Below, piece after piece: positions 6,445-9,920 of a DNA stretch of 9,920 nucleotides. The position numbers were made by a program, and so were the translations under genes. Positions within the stretch are counted from its first letter, which is position 1. Every line of letters begins with the position of its first letter. The DNA lies in contig JAIWOA010000117.1 of the NCBI GenBank assembly GCA_020217115.1, forward strand, positions 1 to 9,920. The letters are read 5' to 3'. This DNA is from Calditerrivibrio sp. Lineage in GTDB: Bacteria > Chrysiogenota > Deferribacteres > Deferribacterales > Calditerrivibrionaceae. The notes beneath the pieces are model-generated. The model did not search any database and was not told where the DNA came from. It saw only the letters and a program-made list of their open reading frames with translations.

Positions 6445-8151
6445 ATGATAGATGGATTGGTCAATTCCCTTAATCTGAATTATAACCCTGAATATTCAGG
6501 GGAGGTTGCTCTTGCATACCCACATTTTTGTGGTAACTACGGTTTTTTTGATATTTTTTTTGGAAAAAATAGGGTTGTTTTACTAAAATCTGTCCATAAA
6601 GACTTTATAAGGGTTATTAGTGGTGAAAAGTGGTTGTCTGATAGGGTCTTTTCAAAATTATCGGATCTACTCTCCGATGTAGAAAAAAATCTCGAGGATT
6701 TTATAAATATATCTTTCTATGTGGAAGATGATGTAATATATATCAAAGGTATAAATACCGATCTACAACCTTTAGAGAAATCATTTAAAAGAGTAAACTT
6801 CCCATTGACCAGAGTTGAATACAATCTCTTTAGAGATGAGATTGCAAAGGATAAAACCATCTGGGGGAGATGTGGTTTGAATACATTTCTCCCTGACAAT
6901 ATGACCAGATTAATGACAAGTATAATTAAAAAAGTTCCAGATGTTTTGAACCCTATGTTTGAATATGCAAATTTTCGTACCTACTCCCCTTCAGTTAAAA
7001 TTATATTCAACAAGCCCTATATAAATGTGAGAAATTTAAATAGCTGGAGCAATACCCTTGGGATAGATGATTTTTATCTAAATATAAATTACATACAACA
7101 TATGTTTTTGAAAAACAGTTACAGGAAGATTAAAATACCAGATGTTCGATTGCTTAAAATTGATGATGCTGAAATTGATCAGTTAATTGATGAGATAGAA
7201 TCAAAAATCATGATGATTGATCAGAATTTTGTTTTAAAAGATGAATTTTATGAATATATTAGCCTCATAGTAATGATTCATGAAATGCTTGCGGTTCAGT
7301 TATGCAGATATTTTCTTGAAATATACAGGATCTTTGATCATCTTGAAACTACACTAAATGCTATCTATAAAACAAGAGAAACAAGATCTATCTTATCTGA
7401 AAAATTTGAATATTTTGAATTTTTTGATTTTAATGCTGATAAATTAGTCTGGGATGGCTATAGTTTTGCTGATGCGGAGGATATGGATAAATATCTGAAG
7501 ATGATACCTTTAATGGGGCAAATTTTTGGCAAGAATAAATTAATCAACAACATTAAAATGGTTCACAGTTACCTTGATAGACGGGATCGCATCTTCTTCT
7601 TATCCTACAGATTTATGGAAAGAATAAGGGATAGCTTTTTGAAATTAGGTGTAGATTTTGTGGAAAAAGCAAAAATTAAGAGGGAAAAGGATATATTTTA
7701 CCTTGAAATTGATGAGATAAAGCAGATAACAGAGGATAGTTTTTACGGTAATCTTGCATTTAATATATATTTTCGAAAGACGCAAGGGGAAAGATTTAAA
7801 ATGCAAAGAGTCCCTTCAGAAATATATGAAAAGGATATCCCTGAATCAGAAGAGATCTACCATTCGATTCTCTCCAAATTTGCTGACAAAAAAAGTATCC
7901 CAGCAATTACGATAGGTCATAAGGAGGATGTTCAAGAAGTTGCCATCATAGATAATACAAATTTTTACAATATTAAAAATATTAAAGACTATCAAGGGGT
8001 AGTCGCTGAAAATATCCCAATTTTTTCCTATCTTATGGAGTTTATTGTTTTGACGGGTAAGACACTTGCAACTGGAGTAAGAATGCCAGAAGATCTTTTC
8101 TCAGGCAAAAAGATCTCCATAAGAAAAAATATGGTAACTGTAGATGAATGA
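6445..8151 (+). CDS. Degenerate PEP-synthase-like protein (probable pseudoenzyme), otherwise uncharacterised
   Basis: The 568-residue soluble protein has no obvious standard annotation. I read it as a worn member of the PEP synthase / rifampicin phosphotransferase group. Residues about 70-110 (SDLLSDVEKNLEDFINISF, then DDVIYIKGINTD) resemble the end of the ATP-grasp domain, where active enzymes read DIEW and LQaRP. Residues 140-200 (GLNTFLPDNMTRLMTSII, later KPYINVRNL) resemble the linker motif with NxxExxPGPxTPL. KDIFYLEIDEI (415-425) matches the conserved eDiFyLtxdEl. Residues 518-546 keep the length and frame of the swivelling histidine domain (GVVAEN, S528, GKTLATGV), but the catalytic His position is Tyr529 and the Gly-Gly before it is I524-P525. 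Most of the ATP-binding domain is missing. The ATG is supported by AAGGA (6431-6435). It overlaps the ADP-ribosylglycohydrolase gene by 8 nt. Confidence 0.6.
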   Translation: MIDGLVNSLNLNYNPEYSGEVALAYPHFCGNYGFFDIFFGKNRVVLLKSVHKDFIRVISGEKWLSDRVFSKLSDLLSDVEKNLEDFINISFYVEDDVIYIKGINTDLQPLEKSFKRVNFPLTRVEYNLFRDEIAKDKTIWGRCGLNTFLPDNMTRLMTSIIKKVPDVLNPMFEYANFRTYSPSVKIIFNKPYINVRNLNSWSNTLGIDDFYLNINYIQHMFLKNSYRKIKIPDVRLLKIDDAEIDQLIDEIESKIMMIDQNFVLKDEFYEYISLIVMIHEMLAVQLCRYFLEIYRIFDHLETTLNAIYKTRETRSILSEKFEYFEFFDFNADKLVWDGYSFADAEDMDKYLKMIPLMGQIFGKNKLINNIKMVHSYLDRRDRIFFLSYRFMERIRDSFLKLGVDFVEKAKIKREKDIFYLEIDEIKQITEDSFYGNLAFNIYFRKTQGERFKMQRVPSEIYEKDIPESEEIYHSILSKFADKKSIPAITIGHKEDVQEVAIIDNTNFYNIKNIKDYQGVVAENIPIFSYLMEFIVLTGKTLATGVRMPEDLFSGKKISIRKNMVTVDE

Positions 8152-9109
8152 AGGGAACAGGGTTTCTGATTGTTTACATTCAAGAAATTCTCTTAACTTG
8201 ATAAAAGAAATTGATGACCTTTTATCTGACAGAATAAGGGGAATAATTGCAGGCAATATTATAGGTGATATGTTAGGTTTACCTTTTGAGGGTTTAGATT
8301 TTGGCAATGTGAAAAGTCCAATAATATTGAAAGATCCCCCTGATACTATAATATCAAATCATATATCAAAGTATAAATGCAAAGTCTATTCTGATGATAC
8401 CTCAATGTTTCTTGCACTTTTTCATTCCCTATACGAAAAAGGTAGAGTGGATAAAATAAACGAGTTGACACACTACAAAAAATGGCTAATAGATGGAGAA
8501 TACACTCCAGACAAAAAGGCATTCGGCTTTGGTAAGACAACTTACAAAGCAGTATTAACAGGTGTACCGGGGACATCAAGAGATGAGAATGGTAATGGAG
8601 CTTTAATGAGGTCATCTATTATTACCCCTTTTTACATTAATAAAAGTGACAAATCCCTTGAAGAAGCTTCTGGAGAGTCTGCATCGGTAACCCATGCCCA
8701 TCCAATTGCGATATTTTGCAATATAATTTACAATCTGTTATTAAAATATTTAATTCTTGGTCATGAGATGCATGGTTCTCTGTCAAAGTGTTATGATAAA
8801 TATTACAATATTATCCCTGATATAAATGATATATTTTTTGAACCTATATACTATGGAAAATCTGGATATGTAGTCTCTACACTTCAGACTGCTATCTGGT
8901 TAAATGTAGAATCCAGATCCTTTTCAGAGGTAATTGCAAAAGCTATAAGTGTTGGAGGTGATTCAGATACAATATTGGCAGTAAGTGGAGCGATTGGAGG
9001 AGCTATTTACGGTTTTGATAGTTTTTCTGAAGAAGAAAAGTCCTTAGCTTTATACACAATAAAGAGCTACAGTAAATTGGAAAAGTTTTTCAATCAACCT
9101 CACTTCTAA
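8144..9109 (+). CDS. ADP-ribosylglycohydrolase (DraG/ARH family)
   Basis: The 321-residue protein belongs to the dinuclear Mg/Mn hydrolases that remove ADP-ribose from proteins or small acceptors. The core begins at about residue 28 (SDRIRGIIAGNIIGDMLGLPFEG). The metal ligands are all present: S83-D84-D85-T86 in YSDDTSM, and D273, D275 and T276 in GGDSDTI (271-277). The family motifs GNGALMR (150-156) and THAHP (183-187) are also intact, so I expect an active enzyme. The first 27 residues are not part of the family core, so a downstream start cannot be excluded. The ATG at 8144 lies within the last codons of the previous gene, and no good Shine-Dalgarno site is visible, implying coupling. No ADP-ribosyltransferase or nitrogenase gene is nearby, so its target is unknown. 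Confidence 0.92.
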   Translation: MNEGNRVSDCLHSRNSLNLIKEIDDLLSDRIRGIIAGNIIGDMLGLPFEGLDFGNVKSPIILKDPPDTIISNHISKYKCKVYSDDTSMFLALFHSLYEKGRVDKINELTHYKKWLIDGEYTPDKKAFGFGKTTYKAVLTGVPGTSRDENGNGALMRSSIITPFYINKSDKSLEEASGESASVTHAHPIAIFCNIIYNLLLKYLILGHEMHGSLSKCYDKYYNIIPDINDIFFEPIYYGKSGYVVSTLQTAIWLNVESRSFSEVIAKAISVGGDSDTILAVSGAIGGAIYGFDSFSEEEKSLALYTIKSYSKLEKFFNQPHF

Positions 9110-9473
9110 GTTGATTCTTTTCTGGCAATGGTATCGGTTTACCAGTCTCATCTATTCTCACAAAGGTTATTCTGCAATTAAAAACTTCCACTTCCCTGTC
9201 TGCTCCAGGTTCATCAGCAAATACATCTACCATGTAAGTCATTGATGTATTCCCCTTCTTATAAGGTTTTATGACAAATCTCAATATGGCACCATTTTTT
9301 ACACGATATTTGAAAGTAATATCATTCATGGCTATCGTTACAAGTGTACAGTGTGGGAAGTCAAGGGAAGCGGTCATCCATGCAAATTCATCTACCCACT
9401 TTAGCAAAACTCCACCAAAGAGATAACCATGAAAATTCAGATGTTCAGGGCGAACGTTAACAAAATTTATCAT
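9090..9473 (-). CDS. Acyl-CoA thioesterase, hotdog fold (YciA/ACOT-like)
   Basis: The 127-residue protein carries the acyl-CoA thioesterase signature near its N-terminus: VRPEHLNFHGYLFGGVLLKWVDEFA (residues 7-31), with N13, the GGVLLKW turn and an acidic catalytic residue at D28 (E29 adjacent). A second block, VTIAMNDITFKYRVKNGAILRF (45-66), follows the usual pattern of this fold. The family hydrolyses acyl-CoA to free acid and CoA in the cytoplasm, usually as a hexamer; chain-length preference cannot be read from the sequence. The gene is slightly shorter than YciA of E. coli. Its last 20 nt overlap the end of the convergent ADP-ribosylglycohydrolase gene. No ribosome binding site precedes the ATG at 9473, in keeping with the leaderless promoter described separately. 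Confidence 0.88.
   Translation of the reverse strand: MINFVNVRPEHLNFHGYLFGGVLLKWVDEFAWMTASLDFPHCTLVTIAMNDITFKYRVKNGAILRFVIKPYKKGNTSMTYMVDVFADEPGADREVEVFNCRITFVRIDETGKPIPLPEKNQLRSEVD
9092..9116 (+). terminator. Weak hairpin at the convergent gene ends
   Basis: AATCAAC (9092-9098) pairs with GTTGATT (9110-9116) across an 11-nt loop, followed by CTTTTCT on the plus strand. It overlaps the stop codons of both the ADP-ribosylglycohydrolase and the thioesterase. The T tract is imperfect, so it is only a candidate terminator for the plus-strand operon. Confidence 0.35.
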
Positions 9474-9479
9474 AGAGTC

Positions 9480-9507
9480 ATTTTATATCTTTTTATTAAA
9501 ATGTCAA
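9480..9507 (-). promoter_or_regulatory. Promoter of the thioesterase, probably leaderless
   Basis: On the minus strand a perfect TTGACA (9507 to 9502) is followed after 16 nt by TAAAAT (9485 to 9480). Only six nt (GACTCT) separate the -10 from the ATG at 9473, so the expected transcription start coincides with the A of the start codon. An overlapping TATAAA (9487-9482) has a poorer 14-nt spacing. Confidence 0.65.
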
Positions 9508-9585
9508 AGGTATATATTATGATAAAAAATTATTTTTGTAGTTAAGACAAAAGTAATGTAAGGCAACTTTTTTAAACTAAAAAGT

Positions 9586-9614
9586 TTGATTTTTTAGATG
9601 ATTTGATTTAAATT
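9586..9614 (+). promoter_or_regulatory. Possible promoter of the AAA-ATPase-like gene
   Basis: TTGATT (9586-9591) and TAAATT (9609-9614) are 17 nt apart, which would put the start near 9621 and the ribosome binding site GAGG (9624-9627) at the very 5' end of the message. The -10 match is only 4/6 in AT-rich DNA. Confidence 0.3.
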
Positions 9615-9634
9615 GTATCTATAGAGGTAAAATT

Positions 9635-9920
9635 ATGAAAAGACTGCCCATAGGTATTCAGACCTTTGAAAAGATAAGGGATAAAGATCTAAACTATGTT
9701 TATGTAGACAAAACCAGATATGCTTACGATCTGATAAGTAATGAAGGGTATTTTTTCCTGTCCCGCCCGAGAAGGTTTGGTAAGAGTCTTTTTTTATCGA
9801 TGTTAAAAGATATCTTTGAAGGTAAGAAGGAGTTTTTTGAAGGTCTTTACATCTATGACAAATGGGACTGGGAAGATAGATATCCAGTGATACATCTAAG
9901 CTTTGGAAGTGGTGTGTTAA
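9635..9920 (+). CDS. AAA-ATPase-like / PD-(D/E)XK family protein, N-terminal part (truncated by window edge)
   Basis: I translated 95 residues from the ATG at 9635, which has GAGG seven nt upstream; the gene continues past the window. The start MKRLPIGIQTFEKIRDKDLNYVYVDKT (with VDKT at 24-27) and the P-loop-like SRPRRFGKS (43-51) are hallmarks of the AAA-ATPase_like (DUF1703-type) family, whose members usually have a C-terminal PD-(D/E)XK nuclease-like domain and 500-600 residues. The family often occurs in many copies per genome. Its role is not settled; defence or mobile-element links have been considered. Residues 83-95 (YPVIHLSFGSGVL) correspond to the strand that follows in the family. 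Only the N-terminal portion can be judged here. Confidence 0.88.
   Translation, partial: MKRLPIGIQTFEKIRDKDLNYVYVDKTRYAYDLISNEGYFFLSRPRRFGKSLFLSMLKDIFEGKKEFFEGLYIYDKWDWEDRYPVIHLSFGSGVL

Noticed and set aside
9565..9586. AACTTTTT/AAAAAGTT inverted repeat followed by T residues
   Set aside because: The stem is almost all A-T, no plus-strand gene ends just upstream, and it lies in a divergent promoter spacer. Not supported as a terminator.
1..9920. CRISPR array, insertion sequence, prophage or attachment site
   Set aside because: I saw no spaced direct repeats, transposase motifs, or duplication of the tRNA 3' end in the window.

Overview
The window is AT-rich bacterial DNA, densely packed with short intergenic gaps, overlapping stop/start codons and frequent TTG or GTG starts backed by Shine-Dalgarno sites. 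The gene content points to an anaerobic or facultatively anaerobic thermophile or mesophile of the Deferribacterota type: LL-diaminopimelate aminotransferase, fmt followed by a DUF116 protein and htpX, a ThiF with a fused ThiS-like domain, and NuoE/NuoF-type redox subunits. The lineage is inferred from gene types and base composition. No search was possible.

Layout. (1) Positions 1-860, minus strand: a nuoE-nuoF-type pair, with the nuoF-like gene cut by the window edge, transcribed leftward from a promoter region near 896-936 that contains an AT-rich palindrome. (2) 982-1054: tRNA-Arg(CCG) with its own promoter. (3) 1145-4929, plus strand: a tight operon of dapL (lysine and peptidoglycan precursor synthesis), fmt (formylation of initiator tRNA), a cysteine-rich DUF116 membrane protein and the membrane protease htpX, closed by a strong hairpin at 4955-4991. 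(4) 5005-9109, plus strand: a second tight operon of thiF (with fused ThiS-like domain), thiS, an exported thioredoxin-like protein, a 568-residue protein that I read as a degenerate PEP-synthase-like pseudoenzyme, and an ADP-ribosylglycohydrolase with an intact metal site. (5) 9090-9473, minus strand: a hotdog acyl-CoA thioesterase, convergent with and overlapping the previous gene, whose promoter would give a leaderless mRNA. (6) 9635 to the end, plus strand: the start of an AAA-ATPase-like (DUF1703-type) gene.

The first plus-strand operon is conventional housekeeping. The second is the most interesting part. It couples sulfur-carrier activation (ThiF/ThiS) to an exported dithiol protein, a PEP-synthase-like protein whose catalytic histidine position is occupied by tyrosine and which lacks most of the ATP-grasp domain, and an ADP-ribose-removing enzyme. 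Whether these share one task is inference, but the 8-nt or smaller overlaps and gaps imply co-expression.
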